From NCBI GenBank assembly GCA_025345505.1, contig JANVCC010000049.1, positions 9,540,733 to 9,604,732 of the forward strand: DNA of 64,000 nt, written 5' to 3'. Source of the DNA: Todiramphus chloris collaris. Lineage: Eukaryota; Chordata; Aves; Coraciiformes; Alcedinidae. This document shows positions 13,736 through 28,274 of this stretch, one piece after another. Under the pieces are notes generated by a model. That model searched no databases. It was not told the origin of the DNA and saw only the letters and a list, made by a program, of their open reading frames with translations. A program made the translations under genes and the position numbers. Every line of letters starts with the position of its first letter. Within the stretch, counting starts at the first letter, position 1.

Positions 13736-16700
13736 ACGCTTTGGGTAAATATGACATCTAGTTCCTACTTTATGTCCTTATCTCCAGGCTGGAGAGCTCC
13801 CTTGACCCTTCATATGCATCCTAAACTCCAGCCGCTGCCAGCTCAGGATATGGGTTTCAGTAAAAAAAGAAAAAACAAACAAAAAACAGCCCACAACCCA
13901 ACAAGCAAAATAACAACCCACAACCCAACATTGCAGGAAATACAGAGTAAAAATGCCTGCTAATTATCACATCTCCAACTACTCTCATTAAATTTCAACT
14001 TCTTAAATATATTCCATGCTCTTGGCCTTTGACTGAATTTATATGCTTGGTTATAACTTGGAAAAAAAACCCAAAACAACTATAAGGATGAACAAGGCTA
14101 AATTGTAACACTGTTTGTCTGGCTCAGACAAAGAGCACTTAGAGAAATTGCAAATTTTCCCATGCTAATCCTGCTCATTCATATTAATGGTGAGAGATCA
14201 GTGCAGTCTGATAAAAATGCATACTCAGTATTGTGGGCTTATTTATATAAAATAAGGTTTATCATCAGAATGCAACATTAAGAGAACATTAATACTGTGA
14301 AGGCAGCAAGGCTTGCTAAATTGCTTTGAGGATACTTAACCAGACTTAGGACAACATCATCCAGAATACCTCAGAAGTTAATCAAGTACTTTGTAGGGAT
14401 TATAGACCAGGGAATTAGGAGTCATACCGGACACAAGGTACAAGTGATAATCTTGAAGAGATTTGGTAAAGTAGAACTAATCTAGGAAGGGACAAAATTA
14501 TGTCTAAAATGCACAGTGAGAAAACACAAATGTTGTAAGATCTCAGGATGAAGCCTGAAGTTTCTTAATGTCACTTTGTCTGAAGAAGAGGAACAAAGCC
14601 AGTTAGCTCATGATACTCTTCAAAGTCTATAATGAAGGACAACTTCCAAAAATTCATTTAAAGATACATTTAGATTAATTTCTGCAAAGACAAAATGTAT
14701 TTTTATGAAAAGTGATGCCAATATTTTAGTTCAGAGAAGTTGCAGGAGATAAGGGCAAACTGAATCTTTCCTTACACAATAGCTCACATGAACAAAAGCA
14801 TCCTGGAAGCCTTGCACATTAAAAATGGCCATTGTTCTTATTCTTGGGGATTACATGGTGCTTGAAACCTAATGTTAAGAAGCTAAGAGAGATGAGAATA
14901 CTTTGATGAGTACTACCTTTTTTCCCCCCTCCAGAAAGGATTTTGAAGCTTGCGAAGTTGATTACGTTCTTTACATTTTACTGCTAGTCTGTCAGTTTTT
15001 TTCTATTTCCACTGTTGTGGAGAGATCTCTAATATAAAAAGACAAATCCATCTGTTTATACAAAGAGTTGGAAATGAGAACTGGAAAACGCTGACTGTCA
15101 GAAAGGGTAGCCAAGACAGACACAGTTCAGATGACATTAGTGGGAATCACATGAACCATCCTGAGGCTCTGTATCTCTTAATACCTGTCATCTCAGCTGA
15201 TTTTGCTGTAGTTTTCAAGAACTAGAAAATATACACTTCTTAAATAAGGATGTTTCAATATTTCTCATTGATAAATCTCATCTGTTGAAGCTCTGAGGAT
15301 CTCAGCTACCATCTGAATGAAGCTTCACACTCGTTATTACAGATCATTGCTGCAATGTACTCAAGTAACAAAGCACAGTACATTTCTGGCTTATCATTTA
15401 TCTCTGAAGGACAGAAAGACAGAACTGAATAATAAGAAATTACACTTCTGTCAAATATTTTAAGCCATTCTGAAGAATGGATTTTTTTGTTTGTTTTTAG
15501 TTTGTTTAATTTACCATCCCTCAGGAATCTACACATGCTCTCAATCTGGACAATCATGAGAACAAAGGCTACTGAATTCAATGAGCCAAAGATTTTATTT
15601 TTTATTTTGTTCTACCTCCCCTGCAGGACAGGTGGTACTTTATGCTCTACCTGAAGCTCACTTCAGCTAGTCTGCATAGACAGTCACAGCAAGGCTTCCT
15701 TCTCCTTGCTTCAGTGCAAAGGGACAAGGTCCCTGCCTATATCAAGCTCATGCTTCATTGAAGTCTAGTTACAGAAGCCCTGCACAGGAAGGCATTGACC
15801 AGGGCCAGTAACACGGTGTCTGCAGAAGGCTCGTTTTTGGGGCAGACTTTGCAACGTCTCACATTGCTCAAGCACGATGCTGCCCCAAGCCAGGGAGCAG
15901 GAATAGCAGTCAAAGGATGCTTTGTCAAATCCCACCTCACCTTTGGACCTTGATACGGCAACAAACTTGATATGCATGAAAGCTTTCAGAAAAACAACAA
16001 CAAAAAAAAGTTTTCCAATACAATGACCTGAAAGAGTGAAACATCTTTGTCCTCAGTTGGCTTTTATGAAAGTTACACAGCTATTTTCATAACAGGTAAT
16101 TTGGGAGTTTCAATTCCACCTCTTGGGCTCCTTGCCAAGTTGGGCCCAGGTGCTCAAATTCAGACTGCCCCACTTTGGGGTTTAGTCACTCTGTCCAGGG
16201 AAAGTCAGCACTCCAGCAAATCTCACAACAGGTTTCAGCAAACCTGCATCTGACTTCTTCCCTTCTGATAAGGTCAAATCTGCTTGCTCAGGTGGGAGCA
16301 GAAAGATGGGCCAATGTTGCAGGCAGCTGTTCTGCATTGCTACAGCAAAACCTGAGCTGCAGATCAGCTGTAGGGCCATGGCTAGGATGGGGAGAACTCA
16401 GACAAACAAGTGAGCAGTACAAATGGACACAGTGTCCCCCGTGGCCCCCTCCACCCCCACACAATACTCTGTGGGGAGGCAGGAGGGATAGTCTCAAGGG
16501 AAGGAATCAATTTAGCAAACGTTTATTTATGTGTAATGCCTCCCTAAATAAGGAGCTCCTTGCCTTTGACTCCCACAGGCCACATGGCTTTCTGCTTAGG
16601 AAATGCTATCTGTTGCATTTTCACCCAGACTTTTTGGTTGCTTAGATTTTTAAGCCAGGTTACAAAAATCTCGATACAACTTTCCACAGCATGGGAAAGT

Positions 16701-19421
16701 TGTTGGGCTTTTTTAAACTGCAAATGCTCAAAAGGAAATGCTATGATTTATAAATCCCAGGGAATGAGAGTAAGAAAGAGCTGTCAAAATATATCTGGCT
16801 ATTATCCTATCCCTGTCTAGCTCTAAGAAAAGCAGTTAAATTGTCTGTGCGTAACCTAAGCTGTCCTGCATGCCATCTCTTCGTGCCAAATGACAGGAAA
16901 ATGTTTGACCAAAACAAACCCCAAAAAACTGAAGAACCATTTCACAGCCCACAGCCATTGCCATCACTCAGAACAAAATGATTACTAACCCAAGACATTT
17001 TCATAAAGACAGCCTTTGTGAAGCCATCCTTCTCACAAGCATGCTCCCTGGAGAAAGGACTGAAATAGCAGCTCATTAGGAGGCTCATTACAGACAACCC
17101 ACAGACATTTTTATGACCTAGTTAACATTTAATGGCCAACATAAGCAAATGTAGCCATCCATGTCAGAGAAACTTGGTGATACCCGTAACTTCACCCACT
17201 GCTGAGTGCTTGCTGGACCTGTTAGCAAAGCTTTTGCCTTGCAGCCAGTCTGAGTGCCTGGTTTTAAACAGGCAGAAGTCCTGTGGCTGTAGTAGGAGGA
17301 AAGAGAAGGACAAGACTTACTCTTTTCTATCTCCTGAATTACCATAAAACTTTCAATTTGATAAGCTAGTGGTACTAGAAAATCTTTTGAAAGGGTTCTC
17401 TGGAGCTGAGCAGTACTCAGACAGACAGCCCAACTTTGGCCCTAGTCTGGCACACCTCAGCTCTGTGTCAGCCAGAATCTGAAGTAGCTGTCAACAAGTG
17501 TCAATATCATGTATTCCTCCGGCTCTGCACCACAGCAAGTGTGAGGCTGCTGGGATGTGAGTGTGAACAACTCTGGCCAAGCGGGAGACTCAGTAAGCAC
17601 CATCCATACCCCAATGAACTTGGGAACAAGGGGCTGTTGCGTTTGGGAGTTTAGGATCTCAATCCATCCTCACATGGGTTGCTCAGTGCTACAGCTCAGG
17701 AGCTTTTGTCTGCAGCCAATTCTGAGCTCAGGTCACCAATGCACAAATAAGCACCAGTGCACAAGAAGTGGAGGCAGCAGGAACATCACAGGCTCCCATG
17801 TGACATGACACATTTAGTGCCCAGCAGTTCTGTTGAAAAGCAGCCCCTGGGAGGCAGCCAGGTGCATAGACACACAGCTGTGGGGTCCCAGAGACACAGT
17901 TCTACAATATCCTGGGCACATCTTGTGTGTCCAGGGTCTGTCTGTGCAAGAACAAGAATAGGTCCCACACAGGGAGCTAGGAAGGGCCAACACAACCCTC
18001 ACAAAGCACTGCAAAACATTGCACCACAGCTTGTTAGAGTCCTAGGAAACCTGGGGCAGGCACCCTAAATCCTGGTGTCAGTGAGCACAGCAAAAACTAA
18101 TCAGGCATCACTGCTGACCAAGACCATTACACCAGTGACCACCTAGCCCAGTGAGGGCAGAGACCAGGAGTATTTTTACATAACATGGCACATTGGCCAA
18201 CTCAAAACTATCAGGTCTCCAGGGAAGATATAACCCACCTAACGAGAAGAGACATGTTTTGCATCTTGACCTTGGGCAGGTCTGTCAGTACAACCCCAGC
18301 TGCAGCCATGAATCAGCTCTGCTGTTCATCCTGCTTTTTGGGAAGAGAAAATTTCATAATGGTTATCAAGAATCATCTTTTAAAAGCTTAACAAATTAGT
18401 TGTCAGATTTAGGTATTAATAATATGCTCAGGAGGTGCCACAGCCTTGGCTGCAGTTTCAAGGTTACAATGATCTGAGTTTCCAGCTTCCATGTCTTATG
18501 TACTAGGACATCTGGGATTAAACTGGATGCAAATGTGGGGGAAAATAGGAATTTTGTCACTCGCTTCTGTGACTGGCAGGCTTTGAGGTCTTTTGTTGTA
18601 GAAGTAGAACTCATGGGTCCAGAGACTGTGCCACGCTGTCCTGCATCCTCAGTGCCCAAGGGCCTTTGACACTAGTGGGAGGAAAGCTTTGTGAAACTTA
18701 CTTCAGCAAAACAGGCTCTCCTGTATCGAAAGAAAATAAAACAAACAATAAACCCCTTTGACATATAGGCCTTTTCTAACAAAATTCTACTGAAAGTTTT
18801 CCGGCCAGCTCTCATTTATCTATGGATATTTCTTTAAAATTTTTCCTCTGATCCCTACAGGCAAGTTGGGGAGGAGAGAGTGGAGTGGGATGGGCTATAC
18901 CTGGGATGCAGTGCCTGGCTACACTGTGTTTTAGTGAAACAGCCCTGAACCAAAGAGAAAAACTCTGATGTACCTAGGAGGTGGGTATATTTTGGTCTTC
19001 CCCCAACCCCCCCCTTTTTTTTTCTTTTCACGAAGCAGCTGAAAGATGCATACACAAGAGCTCCAGTGATCATAAAAAAGACTGCAAAACTGACATCTTC
19101 TAAAATAAAGCAGAAACTCAATAAGCTCTCCCACTTCTTGTGGGAGTGAACGGGCTTTTTTCATGGCTTAATCCGATACTGGACTCGTGCTTCTTCTAAC
19201 AGACCGTTACCTACTTGGTGATCAGGGGGAATTTACCTCAGCAGAACACAAACAAAGATTTTATTTTTTTTTTAAGGCTGTAATTAGGAGAAATGATATT
19301 GCACCAAATAAACTTCTGGTGATGATCCAGAGTGAAATAGGGAGGTCATGACCCAAAACAAAAAACCACGCCTATAATCAAGTACCAAACTACTGGTGTA
19401 GAGCTACATAATTAGGATTTT

Positions 19422-19440
19422 TATATATATATATATATAT
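19422..19440. repeat. (TA)n microsatellite followed by a short (CA)n
   Basis: About 9.5 TA units run into GCACACACA at 19441-19449. Confidence 0.9.
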
Positions 19441-22400
19441 GCACACACATAAGGTCCCTGTTTAGAGGAAGGCCTATGGCTGCAGGAACTTTCAGTTAAA
19501 TTAACACTCTCATAGGAAAACATTCAAAATGTATCTATGCATTCAATAACATGGCATCATATCATAGGTAAGGCAAAGTCACATCTGTTTCGATCTCAGA
19601 GACCCCAGATATAAAAAGCAATCACGATGCACTAGTTAATTACAGCTGTCTATTCAATAACAAAGAAAATCCTACTCTGCTTTAATTTTTGTGTCAAAAA
19701 TGGGAGGTAGAGAATGAAAAGAGGCCCAGGTAAGAAGCATACAATTTTGTTAAATATAATCAGTGGCTTTACAAATCCCCAACAGACACATACAGAAAAA
19801 AGGATATTTCAGGCAACTGGGAAGCCCAGTAATCATTCCTTTCAACAGTCAATACCCAGTTCATTCCACAGAGGCATTACCTGCCTTTCCACATGTTGCA
19901 TTTCGTCTCCTCCTACACACAGCCAAACTCTTGTGATTCCCAGTCCATTCCCTTTGGCAACAAAAGGACTTTTGCTCCAAGCTCTACAGGCAGCCTTTGT
20001 ACACTACAGTTAAATAAAGCAGCACACATTCAGTAGACACAAGAGATCAAGCAGAATCACTCTAATGGATCACATTTTTGCCTACACTACCGTCACCACA
20101 GAAGAGTCTCAAGAAAAGGCTCACAGTTTTACCCAAAACACCAGCTTCTGTATGTTGGTATTTATAAGGGCAACATAACTGCAGTGGGGAGCACAGTTCA
20201 GCCCAGACTAAGGCAAAACTCCTTTTTGTATTTAGTGTAGCTATACCCATCTCCCCTTGTTTTCTGTTTCAACTGAGCTAACTCAGTGCAGATTTCAGCT
20301 TGTGCCCACACTGTAGTTGTCAGTGCAACTCAGGGCCCCGTTACGTAGGAATATGGGAAACGCTGCCCTCAACCCCCTAAGAGCTTATGAGAATATTTAC
20401 ACATAATATTTTGCTTCATTTGGCTTCCACCCTTCAAGCTTCAACAAGCTGAAAGCAAAACTGAGCAGCCCCAGATTTGGTCACTTGTCACCTCAACAGC
20501 ACAAGTGGTCATCTGATCTGCAGGATCAAAGGATGACCTTGTTGCTATTGAAGTGCAACCCCAGATGGCCAGAGCCTCAGCTGTGTCTCAGCCCTGCTGC
20601 ACACCCTCAGTGCATGTGGTGACTTCCCCTGCCTGCTCAGGCGTTGTCTACAACTTGGCTTGTGTTTATTTGCTGTCATGGAGCCTGAGTGCTAGGTGAA
20701 GGGGACCTGTTCTGATGAGAAATGGGGATAATCAGCCTGTGCTGTCTCAGAGGACAAGGATGCTACCATGAGAGCATGCAGTACTCTTTTTATCTGACTG
20801 CAGATGCTCTGAGGGCTCAAAAGCATTTACATCCAGCATGAGTTCCTCTGGCAACCACTCTGTATCCTTTTTATAGCTGCCATCACTACCTGGACATGGT
20901 TTTATATAGGTGGGAGCAATGAGGCTTCATGTTGTGTCAAATGTATCAGCAACATTGTTAAACTCTTGCAGGTAAGCATTTTGGCAAACTCTACAAAAGG
21001 GAAAATGCTCTTCCTTTTTGGGAAGTGGGAATGCTGGGACTGCTAGTGGGTCACTACTTGATGCTGAAAACCCTGCTGCTTATAAGGGACAATTAACTAA
21101 TTGCTTACTAATTAAATAAATGTCTTATTATTAAAAGTCTATAAATAAATAATAATAGTAATCTCTTTAGAACCGTACCTGAAAATCTGAGTTTTGTCCT
21201 TAGCTTAAAGCACTTAGAAATCTTTGTCACAGATCATGGCAAGAGCCTTCAGAAAGGAGAGCACTGCACACAGGTAATTGTGCCCTTAGATGGAGAAGGT
21301 AAGTACTATGCAGCTTTAGTGTACTGATTTTTTTAATATTGGAGGGGTTTTCTATGTGGTCTTGGTGTCTGCAGGACCTTTAACCAAGTAGACAAGATAA
21401 CAAAATAAAATGCACATATTTTACAGCAAAATTTAGGGGGATAAGAAGATGCATCTGGACTGTGGTGTTTATGTATTTCAATACTTTCTTTTTCCTTTCT
21501 CTGGTCCTGCTCCTGGACAAACCAAAGTCACTTCTTTGTTGTTCAGTGTAATGTAACAGTCTGAAATTAGCTGTTCTGTCTAAGACTTGTAGTGCTTAGA
21601 GCTACAGTTAAAGGGTAAAAAAAAAAAACAAACCAAAACCAAACTTATATCTTAAATACTCAGCTTTAGATGCAAACCTTCAAGAAATGGTACCTCCTCT
21701 GAATTCACAGCACTGCACAACCTCACCTTGGCTGAGGCCTTGAAACTCAAGGCCAAACCCTAAGAACAGGAGAAACATATAGTAAAAAAAACCAAACCAA
21801 AACAAAAAAACCCCACTACAACACAACAAATCAAACAAAAAACAGAACTGAAGATTCCAAGACCCAATAAAATGAGGAAGAAAGCATCAGAAATCCCTGA
21901 CAGGCAACCAAAACAAGAATAGAAAGGCAGACTGGGTGCTTTGTCAAAACAAAGATGTTTCTTACAGACCTAACTCTACCACACTGCCCTTCCTTGGGGA
22001 AAACACACGATCTGGCTGGATTCTATCGAACAGGGAGTGATAATATCAGAAGGTACGCTCAAGGCTTAGAAAGGTGTATGTCAACATCAGGAGAGACCTG
22101 CAAGTTGCAGTGAGAGGATAGGGGCACTCACCTACATTCCCAAGTTTCAGCATGCCTCTGGCTGCAGCTGGTGGAAGAGCCAGCAGGTCAGCCCCTTGTT
22201 TCTGACCTAGATGTTGAGCTAGGCACAGCAAGCATGCTCAGAAAAAACCACAAAGTAAAATGTCCCATACTAGTGGCCTAATAAACAGTTCCTGTCACTT
22301 GGTAAGCATCAAAGCCAGTTATTTCAGAACACAGCATGAACTCTGTCCTCTGACAATCAGTACCTGCAACCTCTCCAGTTCTGACAGTCAGATAGGAAAC

Positions 22401-24237
22401 TGTGTAACTGAGTATTCAGGAGCATCTGGAAGTAGAAGGACTAGGACATCTTGGGTGGCAGGTCAGGGGCAGACAGAACAAAACAGCCTCTGCAACCAAA
22501 CACATACCGTGTCCCACTTCCACCTCATCAAAACACGTGTGAAAAAAAATCAGGTTTTTGCAAAATTATTTTTTGCAATTAAGCCACTAGAACAGGGTCT
22601 TTTCAATTGACTTTGTGTGACTATTGCCATGCAGGATGCACAACAGCAAAGGAGGGAAAAGAGAAGCACCACATCCCACTCCAAACAGGAATATCCTGCT
22701 TCAAAGTAGCCAACAGCCAGTGCAAATTTTGAGTGCAAATTCCACTCATCAGAGCTTTCAGTATTGCTTCACACACTGTCTATGCAACAGTGATTTAAAC
22801 CGTTCAAAGCTGCTCACCCTCTTGTCATTTAAGAGTTCAGCTATGTTCCCCATTCCAGGATGAATCACAGGGTAGTGAACTTGTCTACCAAGTGAGGGCT
22901 CTAATCCAGCACTGGACTGGCTGATGCTAAGCCCTGGCCAAAGTCTCACTAGCTTTATTGAGATTCTGAGCTCTTGGGTCCATGTTAGTGGGTCACAGTG
23001 TAGGACTGGGATTTTCATCTTGGCTCCCACAAAGCAGACTTACTTCCACTATAAATTCTCCAGCTGTGCATTCAAGAAAGATTAGCCTGTGTTTACTGAG
23101 GAGAGGAAATAAGACAGGTGAATGGGCGTCTGTGTGTGATACCAACTGACCTCAGGATGACATACACTGGCAGAGGCTGCAAATCCAGAGCCAGACAAAG
23201 TGTCTGTATTACTCAGCTTCTTACAATGGAAACATTTAACATGCAAATTTGCTACAGTCATAGCAAAGGTTTCCTGATTGATCCGCTTTCACACAGGGCA
23301 AAAAATTAACAGATGATAAATTCCAAATCTTCAAACCCAGGTAGTTCCCAGAAACAGAAGAAAGGACACATCAGAGCAGACTGGTGATCTGGCAGATCAC
23401 CTTCCATGTGGTACTGAAACTACTCCATGGTTTCAGATATGGACCTGCTTAGCTTTAACCATACAGAGTCTTAGATTCTGCATAGCTAGAACAAGACTAA
23501 CAGTAAATGGGAATCCCTGGTGACTCCATAACAAATGAGAATCTAGCTGTGGAGCAAACAAAGCAAGACCCCATGAAAATTCAGGAGAGGGCCCACAGTA
23601 CCAGAAGTCAGGACACACTGCCAACACCATTCCAGTTCCTGTGCAGGAGTTGAGCTAATTTCTCCCAGATGAGTGTCTCTTGAAAATGCATCATGAACCT
23701 TCCTGGCAAATCTGCCTTTTCCTCATAAAACTGGTTAATGAAGGTTTCCCATGCAGCTATCTTGAATGCATCCTTCCTATTTCATTAATACATACAAATG
23801 GATAACACTATTGATGCAAGCAAAGGAGTAAAAGGTCATTGAAGCAAGTTTAATTAACGAGAAAGTCTGAATTTGAACAGGAGTTAGCTTAACTGAGACA
23901 TTGATTAGCTGAGCTGATTTTCATTATTACAAGACAACCACAAGTTTACTTTGATATTGAACAGAGACAATCCTTCAGATCAGATTATCACATCCAATGG
24001 AGATTTCCAGTCACTTGGAAGATCAGTTAGGCTAAAACCAACCAATATCTACAAGGGAACAGAGGTCTCCAGCCCAACACAGGCAGAGCTCCTGTCCTTG
24101 ATGAAAGCAGCTACTGCTGCACAGCACCCTTCTGTGGGATAAAGAAGTCATAGTCATCTGTGTAACAACTAGCCCCTCAGAGCATGACAAGAATGGCAGA
24201 GCAGCTTAAATCATGTAATTATACAGCTACTGCATTT

Positions 24238-24294
24238 AAAAAAAAAAAAGGGGGGGGGGGGGGGGGAGAGAAAGAAAGAAGGCAGGCAGGCAAA
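24238..24294. repeat. Compound low-complexity tract: A12-G18-(GAAA)n-(GGCA)n
   Basis: Twelve A (24238-24249) are followed by eighteen G (24250-24267), then GAGAAAGAAAGAA and GGCAGGCAGGCA. The G18 run could form a four-stranded G structure on the plus strand. Homopolymer length may be affected by assembly error. Confidence 0.9.
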
Positions 24295-27200
24295 AGAGAC
24301 GAGGTACAACCATCCCAGAGTTTAGATGGTGCAGGGAAGAGAAACAAAATACAATTTATTGTTATATTGTGGTTTTTTTTCTCTTTTATCCTTGGGACAA
24401 AACAAGGTATGGAGAGTCAGCAGTCCCAGTCCTAAACAGAAAACAGATCCACAAGGCCATTCTTGGACTGCAACGTACTTAAGAGGAGGCTCCTTCTCCC
24501 GTCATTTGCTCAAGAAAGCCCTGAGTCTTGGCAGAGGTTTTAATAAGAAGTTTTAAAATGTCTTGCTGCAATGGAAAAAGTTGCTTACACTAAAGCTCAG
24601 AGAGATCGTTTTCTCTACTTAAACTTTTTCTTTTTCAAAGCACGCTTTTTCCTCCAAATGAAGATCAATTGTCTGCACATTAGCTCCATCACACAGGTAA
24701 TATAACAGGTATGCAGTTGCTAAGTACGTACCATGGGAGGGGACATAACTTAATAAGAATGCTTGTAACTATCTGAGAGGATGTGCCTGGCTGAGAGCTG
24801 ATTCTGGTGTGATAAGAGAGGCAGAGAAATGAGCCCAACCTCCACACCACAGATGAGGTTTAATCAAAAGGAAACTGCTTCCAATAAGTTGTTTCGATAT
24901 CCTGAACAATCTGATAAACAATGAGATGCAGAGCATAAATACAAAGCACCTAGAACAGAGGGAAGACTTAATCATGACAAACCTCAGCACAAGAGAACAA
25001 AAAATCAGAGCAAGTGCTGCCGAAGCAAAACAGGAGAGATAGCATCAGATGTGAAGAGCTAATTGAAATTATCCCAGTGTAGCTAAAATAATTAAGTTGG
25101 CATTTAGTTCTAATAGGAGCTAACTCTCCTCCAAAGGCCACTGCCCTCCAGCACCATCTTGAGCAGCATCCCGCTCACACCCTGGCAGCTTTCGCTGCTG
25201 CACCATATCTACCTATTTCATCACACACGGTCTTCATTTCTATGAGACTGAACACTGGCTTTCCAAGAGTTCACCTCCAAACTCTGACAGGTCTGGAATT
25301 CAAGCTCAGTAAGCCCCTACATGGCACAGAGATGGAGAAAATGGGGCCTGGAAACAGAGGCCTGAGTAGATACCAGAAGGTAGCAAAGGAAAAAAGCATG
25401 GTTTTGGGGCTAGGGAGTTTTGTTTCAAATACCTCAAGGTAAGGTTCTCTTCCTTAAAACAAGGGTGCTTTAAGCTTACCCTAATACTAACTGTATGGAG
25501 CAAACCCAGCAGCACCACAGGTAGCTACTGATAGATACACAGCAAATAACCTTAGCAAGAGCTGGTTCCCTTTAGCTCCCCAGGAAAGGGACTCCTGTTG
25601 CACCCCTCTCTTTTCACCCTTGTGTCTCACTTACCTTTCTACCCCCAGTCCCCTCTTACTTGCTTCAGCTCCTGCCCACCAGAATCAACCATTTTCTCTC
25701 TGTGCCTGGGGCTCATGTTAAATGGCTCCTTTAAAAATCTTCCCTTGGTCCATCAATTGCTGCTTGCATTTTCCTGCTCATTTTCCAGATCCAGACTGAC
25801 AAAGCCATCTCCATGAAGATCTCCTACCCTGCCCTATGGTCAGCTTTGGCCATTGGCTACCAGAAGCTCCAGAAGTCAACTGCCTACAGGCTGAAATGAT
25901 TAGGAGTGATTGCAGTTCAATCAGCAGCCAGCCCTGAAGAGTTCAGCAGCTTTCATTTTGCTGGACAGGGGAAAGGGATGTTAGGAATATACTAGGCTTG
26001 ATCCCAGCCAGTCAAATAAATTTTTAAAAGGTGAAACAGAGCAAAGGTTATATTAATGAGGGGAAGAGAATTCCCCACTCCTCACCAAAACTGAACAGAG
26101 TGCTCAGTGATGTTTGAAATAATAGGCTGAAGGCACCTCAACTGAAGCTCACTACAGTAATAGAAGGAAACCCAAATGATGCTCTGAGTTGGTACAGAGC
26201 ACAAGGGAAAACTCCACACAGTAAAAGAGCTTTTTACAATGAGAAATCTCACTTAAATGGACATCATTAGAATCACTGCATGAAGATAAGAGGCTGAATC
26301 CCTTTTTAGTTATATCCCTAAACAACAGATGATTAGTGAAAACAGAGATGAAGTAAGTGTACAGTTGATTTCCTCAGTGCATGACAGTGAGGAACAAGTC
26401 ATAGACTCCTGTCAAATACCAGTCTTATCTCCTCTGAAACCACCGGATCAGTGCTGCACACTTTTCATGCTGTGGAAATTAAAATGCAGACCGAGTCCTT
26501 GTTGGCTTTCCTTGGCTAAGTCAAGAGAGTTAAAACCCACTTGCCGATGCTCCTAAAGTTCATTCACTGCTGTTCATATGTCAGCATACAGCAGAGCAGG
26601 GAACAAAACATCTCAGAGTTTAGAAATCAAGGAGTCTGTTCCAAGTACCTCAAGGTAGCTGATCTCAAACTCATCTTTCTCTCACTAAAAGTTGTATTTT
26701 TTTTTAAATGTACAAATAATCTGTCCTCCCTCTTCAAATCAACACATTTAAAATAATAATTATTTCCTGCATATGACTTCAGCATTTTGAGTTAATCTTC
26801 ATATCTACCAGGCAGAGTTGAGCCTTCTGCAAGGCTGAGCTTCCCTTGGTTTCTAGGTCTACCCTGCACCCAGGTTGCTCTGTCCCAGGAAAAGCCAACT
26901 ATTTACTAAAATCCAGCAGGGGAGGACATCCCAATATAAAGAAATCACAACACAGGGAACATTTCTGGTACACACAGTTATTGTGGAGAGATGGATTTTC
27001 AGTCTTTATGTTAGATGTATGGATATAGAATAGACAACTGCTGAAATTCATGATACCCACACCCTTTACTTCTAGACTTTGGACTTCTTACAAATCAAAG
27101 AGCTTCCATTAAAAGTCTGAAGTCTCTTGAACTTGCAGCTTTTAATTTTCTATATTTTTTGTCTTCTTGTTACTATACCCTAACTTATTCTGGCTATTGA

Positions 27201-28251
27201 TTCCTTCCATCATACCATGCTTCTTGTCAAATACTTCTCTGAAAACATAATATACCAAATGGCACAGTACCACAGAATAGCTGTCAGACTCTCATTCCTT
27301 TCATTTTCTTTCACATCAAAACACAAAACATTTCCAGGCTCTCTAGAAAGTCAGCATGGTCTCCACAGCACCCCAAGATCAATCTACAGTTTTAATCTAG
27401 TTTTGTCAGAAATTATCAATACACCTAATGGTAAAAATAATGAGGCATGACTTATTCCAGCTTCCTGACTATTAAAGCAGATTAATATTATTTCACAGGT
27501 TCTACTTCTTTTGCAAAGAAGTCATTTGCCTGTCTGCATGCTAGATTTGACGTTACAGTTTTCTCTGATGTGAAATTCAACATTCAGATCCAAAAAAGTC
27601 TACGCCTAACATGAAGAACTTGAGCCAACTTAATTTTCACCGATAATCTGCCAGTTTGAGAAAGTTACCATGTAGATCAGCTATCAGAAACATCAGAAAA
27701 TCCTAGGGTGGGGTAAAGCACATAAAAGGCTCTTTGCACTGTGGTTTCAAGTAAAGAGTACTGTACAGAGGCAATGTCCCTGCACTTTACTCTCTGCCTT
27801 TTTCAAAGTTGGGATAAATCCTTCCCACACTATGCTTGTGCAGAGATATGCTACATCAGATCTATAAATAGTTTCTCTCTTTGCCTTTATATGTAAGTTT
27901 TGACATCCATCCCCTGTGGCCTTTATCCTACATGAGTGTTCCAAAAAGAAAGGTAGGGTGTGTGTGTTTTGCTGTCTTTAATTTTCCAGTGTGCCAGGGC
28001 CGGAGCTTGGTCCCACTGGTGTCATGCAAAGGGGTCTGAGAAGTAACTAGAAAGGTCCTTTGCTACATAGATGGAGGAAAGCAGTACCAACAACAGCAGC
28101 TGGTGGGACAGTGTTCCTCTTTGCACCACTCCTTGCACAAGGCTCCATTCAAATTGCTTTCAATATCTGTGAATGCACCTCTGCAACAAGAGCTGCTCCT
28201 GTATGGATCTGCAATTCTCATTGCAAATAGTAGACATGCAGGGTATGGACA

Positions 28252-28274
28252 TGTGCTGGTGTTGGCTGGGATAG
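28252..28274 (+). mobile_element. Apparent 5' terminus of an ERV LTR, 23 bp, fused to a tRNA-like sequence
   Basis: The sequence starts TGTGCTGGTGTTGGCTGGG. As I recall it, the U3 start of the LTR family found at 28354-28810 differs from this by one base over 23, but on the opposite strand. It runs directly into the tRNA A box, with the overlap TAG shared. Identification rests on memory of the LTR family. Confidence 0.5.

Larger units (their letters stand above)
13736..28251. other. 14.5-kb stretch with no gene or transposon recognised
   Basis: The sequence is AT-rich and broken only by simple repeats: (TA)n at 19422-19440, an A/G compound tract at 24238-24294, and A-rich CAAA-type tracts at about 13861-13935, 21619-21650 and 21783-21842. 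A local duplication of CCCACAACCCAACA occurs at 13889 and 13917. No CR1 copy is recognisable here, in contrast with the flanks. Open frames are under 160 codons and unrecognised. Confidence 0.5.

Noticed and set aside
16175..16645. 156-codon plus-strand open frame
   Set aside because: No family resemblance, no splice or promoter context, and length within chance for this window.
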